Source: Cavia porcellus
Lineage: Eukaryota; Chordata; Mammalia; Rodentia; Caviidae
Reading direction: 5' to 3'
Length of the DNA: 64,000 bases
Assembly (NCBI RefSeq): GCF_034190915.1
Contig: NW_026947486.1
Location: 107,290,812 to 107,354,811, forward strand
Below, piece after piece: positions 45,611-56,970 of this stretch. A program made the position numbers and the translations under genes. The notes under the pieces were generated by a model. It saw only the letters and a list, made by a program, of their open reading frames with translations, ran no database searches and was not told where the DNA came from. The first letter of the stretch is position 1, and each line of letters opens with the position of its first letter.

Positions 45611-45885
45611 TTTAAAGAAAGCATAATCTCCAAATAAATGAAATCGTAAGTTAATAAATGTGCCTATTATGGTGTAAATATGTTTCCTATGGTGACAAAT
45701 GCAATAATCCCTTCCTCATATTTGCTGAAACTGGTATTTCTCAAAAGTCTGTAAAAATATCACCTCTGAAATTTCCAGGCAATCTCTTAGCTGTAAACCG
45801 CTGAAAATTAAAAAAAAAAAAAATTAAGTTACATGTTCTTCATATTCAGTAGTACAGAATAAACATTGCTGTTTCAAAAGGAAGG
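45611..45885. other. Unassigned sequence
   Basis: Unique sequence ending in an A-run at 45811; no family named. Confidence 0.35.
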
Positions 45886-46075
45886 AGCAGGGCACCAGTT
45901 GTGCTGGTTCATGCCTGTAATTCTAGTACTTGGGAAGCTGAAACAGGAAGATCGTTATGAGTCTGAGACTATCTTGGGCTACATATTAAGTTCATGACCA
46001 GCCTGAACTACATAGCGAGACCCTGTCTCAAAAATAAATAAATAGATACATAAATAAATAATTTATAGGAAGCAA
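45886..46075 (+). mobile_element. B1 SINE with (TAAA)n tail
   Basis: 'TTCATGCCTGTAATTCTAGT' carries the 7SL-like A box. 'GGAAGCTGAAACAGGAAGAT', 'CTTGGGCTACATATTAAGTT', 'CATGACCAGCCTGAACTACA' (the B1 internal duplication) and 'GCGAGACCCTGTCTCAAAAA' then follow, ending in AAATAAATAA repeats. One of the better preserved B1 copies here. Confidence 0.85.
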
Positions 46076-47166
46076 GGACGGAATAAGGTAAAAAAAAAAA
46101 TAGAATCAAAGTAATACTGAAAACCAGCAGGGTCATGGAAAGTGATAATGACACGTGCATTTCAAAGGATATGGGCCACCCTAGTCAACTGCAGTCCAAA
46201 CCTCTCTGTAGCTTGCTACACTCATAGCCTCCAACTTTCCTGGGTTGATATGGTACACTTGTAGCTACTTCCTGAACACTCACTGTACCTTCCAGGCCTT
46301 CCTTGTAAATCGCAGTAGAAGCTTTTCTTACCCTACAACTCTTGCATTCTCTTTGCCTGAACTTTCAGTATTCTATGGGTGATGACAAGGTCTGTTATCA
46401 GCTCCAGCTGTAGCTGGTCCCCTGTGTAACATGGCTGCAGTGGTCTCTGCATGACTACAGAATGTCTGGAAGCTTTAATATGGTGAAGTAAATCACAAAT
46501 TCCCCATAATGGCCTTTCAGAAGAGGATTTCCAGGGGCTTACTGCTTGAATGAAAGTTTCATAATTTTTTTAATCTTTATCTTGTGATGAGCTGGGTACT
46601 GTTAATTCTTGAGATGCATTCAAGGTCTTGTTTCTTACTTTTGTTCAAAATACTTTTTTTTTTTTTTAGTGGTATTTATCTCTTCAACAACCACACCTCT
46701 TTTATCCTTAAATTTACACATGATTACTTTTGGGGCCAAAGTTAAGTTACTCATCTTTATACTCTGCTGTTTGCCCTCATTTGCCTATGCAAATTTGGCT
46801 TATGTAGCCAGTGCCATAGCCTGAATGATGAACTGCCTTAATATGTGCTGCACCTAGTGAATTAGACAATTCCGCTTAAATGTCAGTCTCCTGAAAAGTC
46901 TTGAGTTCATGTTTTTGTTTCTTCCTCTTTTTTTGAAACACATTGTACACTCATGGCCTGTAGTCCAAATGCTAATGGAGTAATCATTGTCAACTGAAAT
47001 CTCTTAAGTCTGGCCTTTATTCTCATGTTCCTATCAGCCCTCTGGCCTTTTTACTTCCAATCAGAATCACACACCAGGTTCTGCTCACAGCATTCTAATA
47101 CTTCTCTTGCCAGCATCTTTAAGATTTCCCAAATCCCACTTAAAAGATTCCAAAGAATTCTGAATC
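46076..47166. other. Unassigned sequence
   Basis: Unique sequence of somewhat higher GC at 46170-46560. Frames at 46609-46824 and 47025-47210 have no domain support. Confidence 0.35.
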
Positions 47167-47302
47167 ATATTATCAAGTACTGGGGCTGGGGATTTAGCTC
47201 AGCGGCATAAGCACCTGCCTTGAAAGCAGGCAGTCGTGAGTTCAATCCCTGGTACCGATAAAAATGAAAAAAGGCCAAAAAAAAAAATATTATCAAGTAC
47301 TG
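47167..47302 (+). mobile_element. Young ID SINE with perfect 16-bp target-site duplication
   Basis: ATATTATCAAGTACTG occurs at 47167-47182 and identically at 47287-47302. Between them is a clean ID body (GGGGATTTAGCTCAGCGGCA, GAGTTCAATCCCTGGTACCG) with an A-rich tail. The perfect duplication and intact A and B boxes mark it as the youngest clear SINE in the window. It has tRNA-Ala ancestry but is not a functional tRNA gene. Confidence 0.95.
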
Positions 47303-47439
47303 TCACAAGAAGAACTTCTTTAGTATCAATTTTTTGTATTAGTCATGCATTGTCCTATAAATCATTCATGTTTATCATTCTCTATGGTAAAGTACTACTC
47401 CATTGTATATAAATATCGTGCAGTATAAAATAATACCAA

Positions 47440-47645
47440 ATTGTAAATTAAGAGTTAAATAAAAAACTAATAATAGGAAATAGGGAGATAGATCTTTTAC
47501 AAAAAGGAAATTCATCAAAAAATGGAGGAAGGGGATATGAAAGGGGTACAACAATTAAGACATTTGATATACATATATCAGCTCCTCATGAGGAATGTAA
47601 TCATTGTGTATTTCAAACATGTGCTAATAAAAATAAAAGTAGAAA
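47440..47645 (+). mobile_element. L1 3'UTR and tail
   Basis: 'AAAATGGAGGAAGGGGATAT' purine-rich sequence leads to 'GAATGTAATCATTGTGTATT' and 'AACATGTGCTAATAAAAATA', the L1 3' end pattern. A short truncated copy. Confidence 0.55.
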
Positions 47646-47689
47646 AGATCCTGTACTAGACCTTATATCCAATTTAAAAATTTGAATGA

Positions 47690-48150
47690 AAGAAAAGTGA
47701 CACATGTATGTGTGAAATTCTATTTTAGCCATATAAATAGTGACATCTTGTTATTTATGAGAACTTGGATGAAACTAGACAACATAAAATGAAATAGGCC
47801 AGGCACAGACAGATAAGTACTGAATGATTTCCCTGCTATGTAGAATCTAAACGCATAGACATTGAGAGTAAAAAGGTGTTTATCAGAAGCTGAATAGAAT
47901 AGGAGATAAGGAATGGAGAGAGATCAGTCAATGGATACTAAGCTCAGTTAAATTGGAGTAAGAATTTCAAGAGTAGCACAGTACACATTGAAGAAAGGAG
48001 ATAGCAGCTATGCACCATATATGCCACGATAGCAGAAAAGGCTGCATATTTTAATTAAAAAGTGATGATAAAATTTGAGAAGTTAGATAAAATGATTTAA
48101 GCATTACAAAATATGCATACATCAAATCATCACATTACCCTGTTAATACA
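47690..48150 (+). mobile_element. Old L1 3' end
   Basis: 'GAGAACTTGGATGAAACTAG', 'AATAGGCCAGGCACAGACAG', 'ATGATTTCCCTGCTATGTAG' and 'ATCAAATCATCACATTACCC' follow L1M 3'UTR (gaacctggaggacattatgc...gccagtcacagaaagac...atcaccttgtaccc). Confidence 0.7.
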
Positions 48151-48189
48151 TTTTTTAAATTTTTTGTGCCAGGCAAAACTAACTAAATA

Positions 48190-49515
48190 AATAGATTGAA
48201 ATTTCATATCAAACATCTCAGTTTAAATTCAACATGTATAATTTGAACCAGAATGGATAAAAAAGCATTCCAGGTAATCATGAACTCAAAAGAGCAGGAG
48301 TATTGATATTAACAATAGCTACAATTGACTTTAGAGAAAATAAAATTAATAGATACAATGAGGGAATTTATATCATGATGAAATATTCACTCTAAGACGA
48401 CTTTGTACCCTATACGTTGTGTGTGTATCTGAGAGTGTCAAAATGCATAAAAAATACTAATGGATTAGAAAGGATAGTGAAATGTACAATGTTAGTTAAA
48501 GACTTCAACATATCTTTCTTAGCAACTGATAGAATCATTAGATAGAAAATTTAATAGGGTACAGTATACCTGAATAGTGTAATTACATACCACTGTAATA
48601 GATAGCACTGTACACGACAATGATAGAATACACATTTTTTTCTAGAGCATTTGAAACACTCTCCAAAGCAGACCATATTGTAGACCATAAAGCAAACCAC
48701 TGGTCGAAATAGTTTTAACTGACACAGATTGTGTTTTCTGTCTCTAATGAGATCAAACTAAAAATCCATAACAAAAAGACAACAGGAAAATCTCTGAACA
48801 GTTGACAATTAAGCAAAGTACTTCTAAATAATTCATGGATCAAACAATGAATCTCATGAGAAAAGGTAAAAATTTGTAAATTGAAAAAGAAAAGCATAAC
48901 AAATACCAAACAAGTAGAAATAGGTAAATAATGAAGGTGGGATCATAAGTTGATGGACTTAAAAAAGAGAAAGAATAGAGGAAAATAAACAAAAAATACA
49001 TCTTTTAAAACATATAAACATTAAAACTGACAAACCACTAGCAACACAAAGATTAATATGAAAGGAGACAAGTTATCAGTATCAGGAATGAGACAGATAA
49101 GATCAATACAGATCCTGAAGAATTTAAGAGTAGTATAAAGTTACAAAGAATAATGATAATCATAAATTTGGCTACCTAGGAGAAATGGATCAGCTTTCCA
49201 AAAGCCAAAACTACCATGTATTGTCAGTCAGGATAGTCACATTCATATTAAAGTAACTGAATTCATAAATGAAAAAAAAATCTCAAAAAAAGTTTCCTGG
49301 CCTCAACTCTTTTACTGGAGATTTCTAGTTATTTGAAGAAGCAACACAAATTTCACACTATTGTTTTCAGTAAAGGAAGAAAACACTTCTCAAGTCATTT
49401 TATGAGATCAATCCTGCTGTGATACCAAAACCATACAAAAAAGAAAATGCAAGACTTGTGTTGCTCATGTATGTAGACAAAAACATCCTGAACAAAATTG
49501 CTAGTGATTCTTGTG
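48190..49515 (+). mobile_element. Old L1 ORF2 fragment
   Basis: Eroded ORF2 in sense orientation: 'CAATAGCTACAATTGACTTT', 'AAAGACTTCAACATATCTTT', 'AGCAGACCATATTGTAGACC', 'AGTTGACAATTAAGCAAAGT', 'GAGAAATGGATCAGCTTTCC' and 'AACATCCTGAACAAAATTGC' trace the endonuclease-to-reverse-transcriptase span. Full of stops. It lies after, not before, a 3' end of the same class, so it is a separate insertion or a rearranged copy. Confidence 0.7.
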
Positions 49516-49529
49516 GTTTCCATCTAAAG

Positions 49530-49800
49530 TGGGCCTTGAGCCTCATGTCTTTGGATTATTGGGTTCTATATCTGCCTTGTTTTTGGAAGTGGTATCTGTT
49601 CTCTGGATGTGACCTGGAAAGGCATATCACTCTCCACATTTTGTCCCTTCTGTCTTTCTGGCCACCGTGACAGAAGCTACTTTTCTATCTCTAAGCCTCG
49701 CTCTTGGCATAGTGCCCCCACAGATTGTAACTGTGAGCTAAAGCAAAGTTTTCTTCCTTTGCGTTGCAGCCTTTGGTTACTGTAACTAGGGCAATGGTAT
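49530..49800 (+). mobile_element. Rodent MaLR-type LTR (MT/ORR1-like)
   Basis: The 3' part 'AGATTGTAACTGTGAGCTAA', 'AGCAAAGTTTTCTTCCTTTG' and 'TTTGGTTACTGTAACTAGGG' matches the end of rodent ERVL-MaLR LTRs (tgtgagctaaaataaacctttcttcc...). The frame at 49419-49670 is incidental. Confidence 0.5.
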
Positions 49801-50029
49801 GCAAAGTTAATTATGCCCTGTGTCCAAGTGGGAATCATTTCAAATGCAAGTGTGCAAGACAGATGCAAAATTTCAGACTTAATCAGTGTAAATCCAAAAG
49901 CAAACACACAGGTTAACATTTGGGGAAGCAGTTTCACCACATTTTAGGCAACACTTTTTGCAATCAGTGTTTTAAAATCTTCTTACTTGTATGTATGTCA
50001 CTGCTTTAAATTTCACGTCCAACGTTAAA

Positions 50030-50815
50030 ATGATGATGTACATCCTTTGTATGGGTCTTGACCATTGATTCATTTGCAGTGTGTCTCTTCAAGTGCTGTC
50101 TGTATTTCAGCTGCGTTGTTTGTACTTTTTGTTGAGCTACAGTTTATTGTGGAGTTGAATATAAGCTATCAGTCTATTCATCAACCTACCCTTCTACCGA
50201 TTATGTAGCTTTACTTATTATCTGTGTAACCAAATATTTTACCTATACTTTTGGAATATATGTAATTCCAGTCCATGAATAACTTTTGTTTTTTTTTAAC
50301 CATGTCTTCATAAATTCAATTTTGTCATCCTTTATACTGAGTTTAGTATTTGTGTACCTGAAAACGTAAATCTGTACTTTTAAAAATTTTAGAATATTAA
50401 TATATTTTGAGATTTACTTTCAGTCCATAATCAATTTTTAATTCCGTTGGGTGTTAGATATGAAATAGAGGTCAATGTTCACTCTTTCCCCATAGTTATC
50501 TAGTTGTTCCAGCAATATTTATTAAAATATCTTTCTTTTACCTTTGTTTATATTTCAGTTTGAATATTTGTGCAATTTTGAGTAAGGTGATATAATTAGG
50601 AAACATTTTGGTTTTAGAAGCATCTGGATATCAGGAAAGACAATGGTCTTTTTTTGTATCCCCCTATGCCTAATTTGACATGTTATTGATGTTCCACATA
50701 TTTTTGGTAAATTGAATAATAGAGGAATTTATGAGGAGTCTATAGAATAAGTTTCTGTCATACAGTACCTATTTAGTTCACTATTGGGGTGAATTGATTA
50801 ATTTATCTTGGCCTT
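50030..50815 (-). mobile_element. L1 ORF2/3' fragment (antisense)
   Basis: 'TTTTTGTTGAGCTACAGTTT', 'TATTTTACCTATACTTTTGG', 'AGTCCATAATCAATTTTTAA', 'GTCAATGTTCACTCTTTCCC', 'TATCTAGTTGTTCCAGCAAT' and 'TTTGGTAAATTGAATAATAG' are antisense L1 blocks. Confidence 0.65.
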
Positions 50816-51049
50816 GTTTCCTTCTTCTGTGTCACACAAACTTGGGCTTCATCATCTCAGGTTAGACTATCACAAATATTTTATTTTAATCCAAACCTTT
50901 TATTTTCCTTAAAATTTTTACATACTCTGTTCATGATCACACAGATGAAATTAAGCTTTCCTGGAATGGTACTTTCCCCACATTCTCCCCAAATGTTTGT
51001 AAATCAACCTAGTCTAAGCACACCATGGCAGCAATTCTAAAGGCCACCT

Positions 51050-51600
51050 CTTTCCTGTATTTTATTTTATTTTGAAGGCAGTAAAATACAACAGAACAAG
51101 ACAGAACAAAGCCAATTGAGACAATGCAGTGAAATTTGTGCAGAACTTTAGAGCAGGATACTGAGATAACAGTAATAGCTAATATAGTATATCTCATTAT
51201 CTTCAAAATAGTTGTTCATTCAATAAGATATAGCAAATCAAACGAAAAACAGAACATTATAAAACCAAACAAAACACAATAATGAGTAGAGCAAAATAAT
51301 CAGAGCAAAGCAAAACAGTGAAAACAATATTTGCCTTCAAAGAAATGATAGAAGGAAATCCCCCATATTTGCTATACTGCATACGGTCATCCTTCCAAGA
51401 GATGCTCAGACCTTTGGCTCCCAGTTGCTAATGCGGGGGCGGGAGATGTTTGATTTTCAGCCCGCGCACACGCTCTAGGCTCCTGGGAGACACTGGTTTT
51501 GTTCCTGGCTTGCCCACCCCTTGCTGGAGCCACAGCTGCTTACCAGGAAGGCCCTCCTTCCTCTATTTACTAAACAGTATGGATTTAATAAAACGTACTG
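51050..51600 (-). mobile_element. Composite retroelement, copy 3 (antisense)
   Basis: Read on the minus strand: the GC-rich block (about 51590 to 51400) has CG dinucleotides, 'CTCCCGCCCCCGCATTAGCA' and 'GCATCTCTTGGAAGGATGAC' (compare GCATCTAGGGAGGGATGTC in copy 2). AT-rich units follow (51340 to 51080; plus-strand core 'GAGATAACAGTAATAGCTAA'), with a TTTTATTTTATTTTGAAGG tail edge at about 51055. The GC-rich end is the most CG-rich spot in the window. Confidence 0.55.
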
Positions 51601-51773
51601 TTGCTAATGGTGAGAAATAGAAAAAAACAAATTTCCCAAAGACCACAAGCTTTCATTTGTCTTTATACTTTCCAAGCTGGATCCACAGTTACTGCTGTAG
51701 TTGAGCTGTCTAAGACTAATAACCCTGGAGCTGAGAGAGAGAAAAAAGTAATATCTCACTTACTGTTTTACAG

Positions 51774-51828
51774 CAGCTGCTCCCTGATAATTGCACCATG
51801 GTTTCTGGGTCAGTTATGTGTCCTCAAG
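51774..51828 (+). other. Exon-like segment with strong splice signals
   Basis: A 55-bp segment is bounded by a good acceptor (CACTTACTGTTTTACAG) and a strong donor (CTCAAG|GTAAGA). It could be an exon of a noncoding RNA or of a gene beyond the window. No recognisable peptide; splice-site pairs of this quality also occur by chance. Confidence 0.2.
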
Positions 51829-51852
51829 GTAAGACCAAAATGTGAGCTCTAA

Positions 51853-52769
51853 TAATGGGGCAATGGAATGCCTTAATAAAGAGATTTCTTCTAAAATGTT
51901 CTGAGGCACTAGTCTTAAAATTGCAACAGATTTTCTTTCACACCAGCTGCCAGTTAAGCTAAATGTCCTATGCTATATATTTATTTTAAAAAAATATACC
52001 TGAATTCTACTGGTGTTGATAGTAAATGTAAAATTTCAATTTACCCTTAAGATAAGCACCAGTAAGCCAAGTGGCTTATGAAGATTTGTGCAAAGACTAT
52101 TCATGTTTTATATTCATACTTTATATAGAGGCTCCATCTTTAATGGAGTTCAATCAAAATTCACCTACCTGTGTAGTTAAAGTGTCAGAAAGAGGTTCAG
52201 TTGTAAATTTCTTATTAGAATTAAGAGATCAAAAGGATGATATTTTAGTTCCTTTTTAAAATCAGTATTTAATGTTAATAATTACGTTTAAATGAGGATT
52301 TTCCTTTAGTTCTTCTTTCATCATTTAGATCTTTAAAAGCTTTGAAAGAAGCTTATTCTTTATAGAACAGTTTTTACTAGTCAGTTGTGAGTTTCAAAGG
52401 TAAAAATTGATTTCAAGAAGCTCACTGGTAAGTATTTGAGGCTTATAGTTGTCTAACTTAGGAAGTGCAAGAATATTGCATAACAAAGTCTTAGTCACCA
52501 AAACTTGTAAACTATAGCATATATGTGCTTGTGTACATCAATTAGCTCTAAGTGGGTCAAATCTGTCTGGTTGGAGATGTAACTTTACTTCATATGCTTA
52601 GTCTAATGATTGAGAGGATCTTTAGGAATGTGACTTACACACCTGAAATAAAAGAAAAATCTGTAGAAAGATTTCTTTCCCTACACAAGATATAAGTGTC
52701 GTGTACTGCTCAATGAAAGCCAAGGGGTTCCACCCTTCCAGAAATCCCCACTCTTAAAAATCAGTTAAG
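51853..52769. other. Unassigned AT-rich sequence
   Basis: No gene or clear repeat. The frame at 52071-52259 is unsupported. Confidence 0.35.
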
Positions 52770-53380
52770 TTCTTTCAACAATGTCAATAATTATTGAATA
52801 TCAGTGATATGTCAAGCACTACTCTAGCCAGCGATGCTATAACAGCAAAATTAATAGAAGTCCCTACTTTTCTATAATTTACATTCTAATAAGATATATT
52901 CAGTGCACATGAGGGATTAGAGAAATTTGGAGAAACAAAACATGTTAGAGGGATTACCCAATAACTCGATTGAGCTTAAATTTATATAAGGTGTCCACAG
53001 AAGGCTTTCAAAGAAAATAGCATTCCAGAACAGCCTTATGAAGGATGCCAGTGAATGAACCATGCACGTATCTGAAGAAAAGTTTTCTAGGCAGATATAG
53101 AGGCAATTTTTAAAGACCCCAAAGTGGGAGCAAGCTGGATATCTTCCAGGAATAATTAGAATGCCAGAATGGCTGGGTCAGAGTGGCTGAACAGGGAAGT
53201 AGTACTAGGTGAGGTCATGGGAATCCACTAGAGAGTTTGAAGGAAGGGCAGTATACAGTTGCAGTGTTCTAGGATAAAGATAATGGTGGTCTGAGCCAAA
53301 ATGATAGTAGTGGAGGTTGAGGAGAAGAAGACCAAACCTGAATACATTTTGAATTTACAACCAACAAGATTTGGTAATGA
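52770..53380 (+). mobile_element. Ancient mammal-wide repeat, family not named
   Basis: It follows, block by block, a widespread mammalian consensus: 'GTCAAGCACTACTCTAGCCA', 'AATTTACATTCTAATAAGAT', 'AGCATTCCAGAACAGCC', 'AATGGCTGGGTCAGAGTGGC', 'AATGGTGGTCTGAGCCAAAA', 'GAATACATTTTGAATTTACA' and 'ACAAGATTTGGTAATGATCC'. About 600 bp, sense. I am sure it is an ancient repeat but do not assert the name. Confidence 0.6.
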
Positions 53381-53392
53381 TCCAAATGTGGG

Positions 53393-53559
53393 TCATATGA
53401 AATAGTAGATATTTATTTTTATAATTCCAATATTTTCCCCTAAGCAACTAGAGTTTCCATGCTTGACATGGAGAAAATTCTGAGATATAAGTTTAGCCAA
53501 GGGGTTCCACAAGAGCTCAGTTTGAAACATGACATGTTTGAAAAGTTTGTTATTTACTA
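53393..53559. other. Short unassigned spacer
   Basis: Lies between two ancient repeats; nothing recognised. Confidence 0.35.
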
Positions 53560-53785
53560 ATAGTGATGGCAGATGGGTTAAGAGCATAGATTCTGGATTG
53601 ACACTGGTTGAATTTAACCTTCCACAGCTCTGTGACCTTGAGCATATTCCTCCATCTATTTGTGTCCCATTCATTTCCTCATCTTTAAATGGGACTAATA
53701 ATACGTTATGATGTCAGTGTCAGTCAGTGTATGACAAAGTGCTTAGATAAAAGCACTTGCTCTAGTTAGGACCTAATAAATTACC
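53560..53785 (+). mobile_element. MIR SINE
   Basis: A well-ordered MIR: 'GGGTTAAGAGCATAGATTCT', 'GAATTTAACCTTCCACAGCT', 'CTGTGACCTTGAGCATATTC', 'TTTCCTCATCTTTAAATGGG', 'ACTAATAATACG', 'AAAGTGCTTAGATAAAAGCA' and 'GACCTAATAAA'. Confidence 0.85.
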
Positions 53786-54984
53786 ATTGACCTGGTGGCT
53801 TGTAGAACATATTATTTATACTTCATAATTCTGGAGTGTGGAAGCGGTCAGATTCTGCAGAAGGCCCTCTTCTGGGTTGCAAAATACCATCTTCTAATTG
53901 TATCCTTACAAGCTGGAGAGCAGAGAAAACAAATAAAAGTCTTAGTTTTTTTTTTCCCTAAGGGCACTAAGCACATTCATGGAAGCTCTGCTCTTAGCAT
54001 GTGATTTTCTCCAAAGCTCCCACATTTTAAGATCTTCATATTGTGGGGTTGGATTTTTAACATATGAATTCACAGGGAAAACACATATTTAGCCCAAATA
54101 AATATTTTCTGTAACTATTGTCATTAATAGACTTTGGAAGAATATACTCTACATTTATAAGTGTGGGGGAGAAACAAGCAAACTGAAAAGAGTCTGAGAA
54201 GGAGGGAAGTCAGAGAGAGAGGGAAAGAAGTTTCAGGTGTGCAGTATTCTGAAAGCTCTTTGAAGAAACTATCAAGGAGAGAGACGCCACCAGCTTGTTC
54301 AAATGCTGTTGATAAAGCGAGCCTGCAGAACTGAATCGTGGTAAAGAGAAGTAGATTCAATTCATTTAGTTGGTGACTTTGTCAAGCGTCCTTGTATTTG
54401 ATTGATAGGAAACTTCAACTTATTTCACTTTCAGAGGAATTAGAAACAGTACACACAATATGCTCTAGGAGCTGTGCAGTACAGAGAAGCAAAGCTGAAC
54501 AAGGAAGTAGAGTCAAAGGACTTCTATCTGATAAGGATTCAGAATAGTGGGAAAAAGAGTGATTTAGGAGAAGAAGACAAGGAAAGAAGAGCGAGATACA
54601 GAGACAGAGACAGAGACTGACACACAGAGTGCAGAGATTGCTGAAATATGATTAATGAGTGTCTCTCAATATTATAGGGAAGAAGAAGGAGGAAGACATC
54701 GCTTTTCATTGTCCATGAAAGTGTTAACTATCTATTGGGAAAGAAGAACTGTTGGCTTTGGGATTATATAAGGATAATGCAAAATAAGTTTCCAGTAAAT
54801 TTTCCATTAACTTAGGGAAGAGGGATATTTTAGCTGGATCTCCTCCCCACACTGCTGACACTTGTCAACTATTAATGTTTGTAGTCTTGAGAGGAGGTAT
54901 GTTGCTAAAGGCATATTATCAATGATTTCTGCAAAATCAACACCCAAATCATATGATGACACCTGTATTTTTCTCTCTGCACTG
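53786..54984. other. Unassigned sequence
   Basis: Includes GA-rich tracts (54200-54240, 54540-54620). The frames at 53795-54004 and 54124-54360 are unsupported. No family recognised. Confidence 0.35.
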
Positions 54985-55190
54985 ACACAGGCTTAGTATA
55001 CTGCCCCACTTTTTCTTATTAGAGCTACTACCCTAATGGGCCTCTAAGAGTGGTCCTCCTGCTTTGCCTCCTGCAATTTGCCATCTCATTTCAACACACC
55101 AGAAAGAGAATCTTTTTCAAAATAAAAATAATGTAGTATCAACATTCTGTTACCTCAAATGCTTTTTTCAGTAGAAATCCATACTCAAAA
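54985..55190 (+). mobile_element. L2 LINE fragment (first part)
   Basis: 'GGTCCTCCTGCTTTGCCTCC', 'GAGAATCTTTTTCAAAATAA' and 'TTCTGTTACCTCAAATGCTT' match L2 (ctggtctccctgcctcc...gtgatctttttaaaatgcaaat...). A unique stretch separates it from the second part. Confidence 0.5.
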
Positions 55191-55649
55191 CTTAGATGAT
55201 CACAAAATGTTGATTTCTTATTATCATGTCAGTGTCATGTGACAACACATTCCTGGCAGATTGATTCACATTTGACACTTGTTTAGCACACATCTGCATC
55301 TGATTGCAGCCTTGTCACACTTTATTTGACCAATAATCATCCATAAACCACTGAAGTCAGTTTAGCATCCCATAAGGTAGTGGTTAACCTACAATTTCAT
55401 AAGATATTTAAACAATATTAGCCCACTGAAAAAGTTGATACTCAATCCATTATAATTTTATTACCCTATAGAAATATACATAACCATATGTCTAATTTAG
55501 CAATCTCAGTCATTTCCTCCCTGTCTGATCATATATATCCTTGACTGTCAAATCATCCTTGGTCTAGTTTTCCTTTCTTTCATATTGGAATCCTTTTTAA
55601 TGAATTACAACATTCACATCCACTTATATGAAACTATTGTAATATTTAA
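55191..55649. other. Unassigned sequence between L2 parts
   Basis: AT-rich, no named repeat. It may be eroded L2 or a later insertion. Confidence 0.3.
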
Positions 55650-55945
55650 AGTAAATAGCAAGTTCTTACTATGGTTACAGGGTCCTCTCCAATCAGTTGC
55701 TGGAGTCCTAACTTTTTGGGTCATAGCCCATCACTATTATAAACTGCTACCTTCTTGCCTCGACTCCAACACAGGAGGGCTTTTCTTGTCTTGATGCCCT
55801 CTCCATCTTGGGGCTTGATTTTCCATCCATCTAGAAACCTTATTCCCCAGGTTTATATTTTACATATTTGTCAAATCTTTGCTCAGCTGTAAGCTGCTCA
55901 CAGATGTTACCCTGACCACTCTATCAAAAATATCTCGAACATGTA
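55650..55945 (+). mobile_element. L2 LINE fragment (second part)
   Basis: 'TTACTATGGTTACAGGGTCC', 'TGCCTCGACTCCAACACAGG', 'AATCTTTGCTCAGCTGTAAG' and 'GATGTTACCCTGACCACTCT' follow L2 (ttaccatggcctacaagg...tctgctcaaatgtcacc...ccctgaccaccct). Sense; the frames here are decayed. Confidence 0.6.
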
Positions 55946-55949
55946 CAGC

Positions 55950-56150
55950 TTTTTGTTTTGTTTTTTGCATTGAGATTGAATCCATGTATGTTACACTGAG
56001 CTACCTACCCCCTGCCTTTAGTATCAGACAAGATCTTGGTTGGCTGCTGAGACTGGGTTTGAGTTTGTGATCATATTGCCTTAGGAAGTCAAAGTGTTGA
56101 GATTTCAGATATGTGCTAACACACTTTGCCACACACAACTTTATAAACTT
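55950..56150 (-). mobile_element. B1-dID composite SINE (antisense)
   Basis: A T-rich tail (TTTTTGTTTTGTTTTTTGC) is followed by antisense dID (ATTGAATCCATGTATGTTAC, CACTGAGCTACCTACC) and then antisense B1 (GAGACTGGGTTTGAGTTTGT, GTCAAAGTGTTGAGATTTCA). The order matches the copy at 14850. Old and diverged. Confidence 0.65.
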
Positions 56151-56488
56151 CATAACCTGCTTCACTCTTTCAAAAATATAGTATGATTGAAATGAATTTA
56201 GAAAAAAACATGTGCCTACTTCCCAGTGGCATTCTCTTATTAATATTTTTAAACATGAATAATATTTCAAAAATATACTAATGGCCACATTTATTGTTTT
56301 TTATACTGCTTGGACTATAATTTTAACCCAGAAGTGCAGTAGCATTCCCTGTTTCAAGCACTACCATTTCTCAGTGCTTATAACAACATTTGTAGCCTCT
56401 GTGGTAGACTAAATTACTGGTCTTAATTATTTGGTCATGAGAAATAGCAATATACATGCAAGTCCTTGAGATGAATTTATCATGCATG
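56151..56488. other. Unassigned sequence
   Basis: No repeat or gene recognised. Confidence 0.35.
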
Positions 56489-56970
56489 ATGTGATAACTA
56501 ATTTTATAAGTCAACTTCATGGAGGTATGGGTTTGGCTATTCATTATTTGGCTATACATACCGAAGTTTGGCTAAACATTTTTGTATGGGTCTGAGAGTG
56601 TATTCTTATGAAATTAGCATTTGCATTAGGAGACTGACTAATGAAATTTGGCCTTCGCAATGTGGGAAGCGATTATCCAACACTTTGAAGACATGAGTAG
56701 AACAAACAGGCAGAGAAAGAGGAACTGCACCATCTGTGCCACGGTTTTTGCTGGACCATCAGTCTTTTCATTTCCTTGGATGAGAACTTACACCATCAGT
56801 GCTCCTGGTTTGTGTGCTTTCGGTCTCAGATAAAAATTATGCTACCAGTTCTCTTGGGCCTCTGTTCTGTATCAGTTACATAGATACCCAATAGATACAT
56901 ATGTATATATATGTGTGTGCTGCATGTGTGAGTAAACTTTGCTTCTCCAGGGAACCCTGACTTACAAGAA
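56489..56970 (+). mobile_element. ERVL-type LTR (MLT2-like)
   Basis: It starts 'GTGATAACTAATTTTATAAG' then 'TCAACTTCATGGAGGTATGG', 'CCTTCGCAATGTGGGAAGCG', 'CAGGCAGAGAAAGAGGAACT', 'ATACATATGTATATATATGT' and the terminal 'TTCTCCAGGGAACCCTGACT'. This order matches a common mammalian ERVL LTR as I recall it. Solitary LTR; frames inside are incidental. Confidence 0.6.

Noticed and set aside
47183..47286. tRNA gene (A and B box-like motifs)
   Set aside because: It is an ID SINE body with an A-rich tail and target-site duplications; the same applies to 33475-33578, 35539-35632 and 58155-58264.
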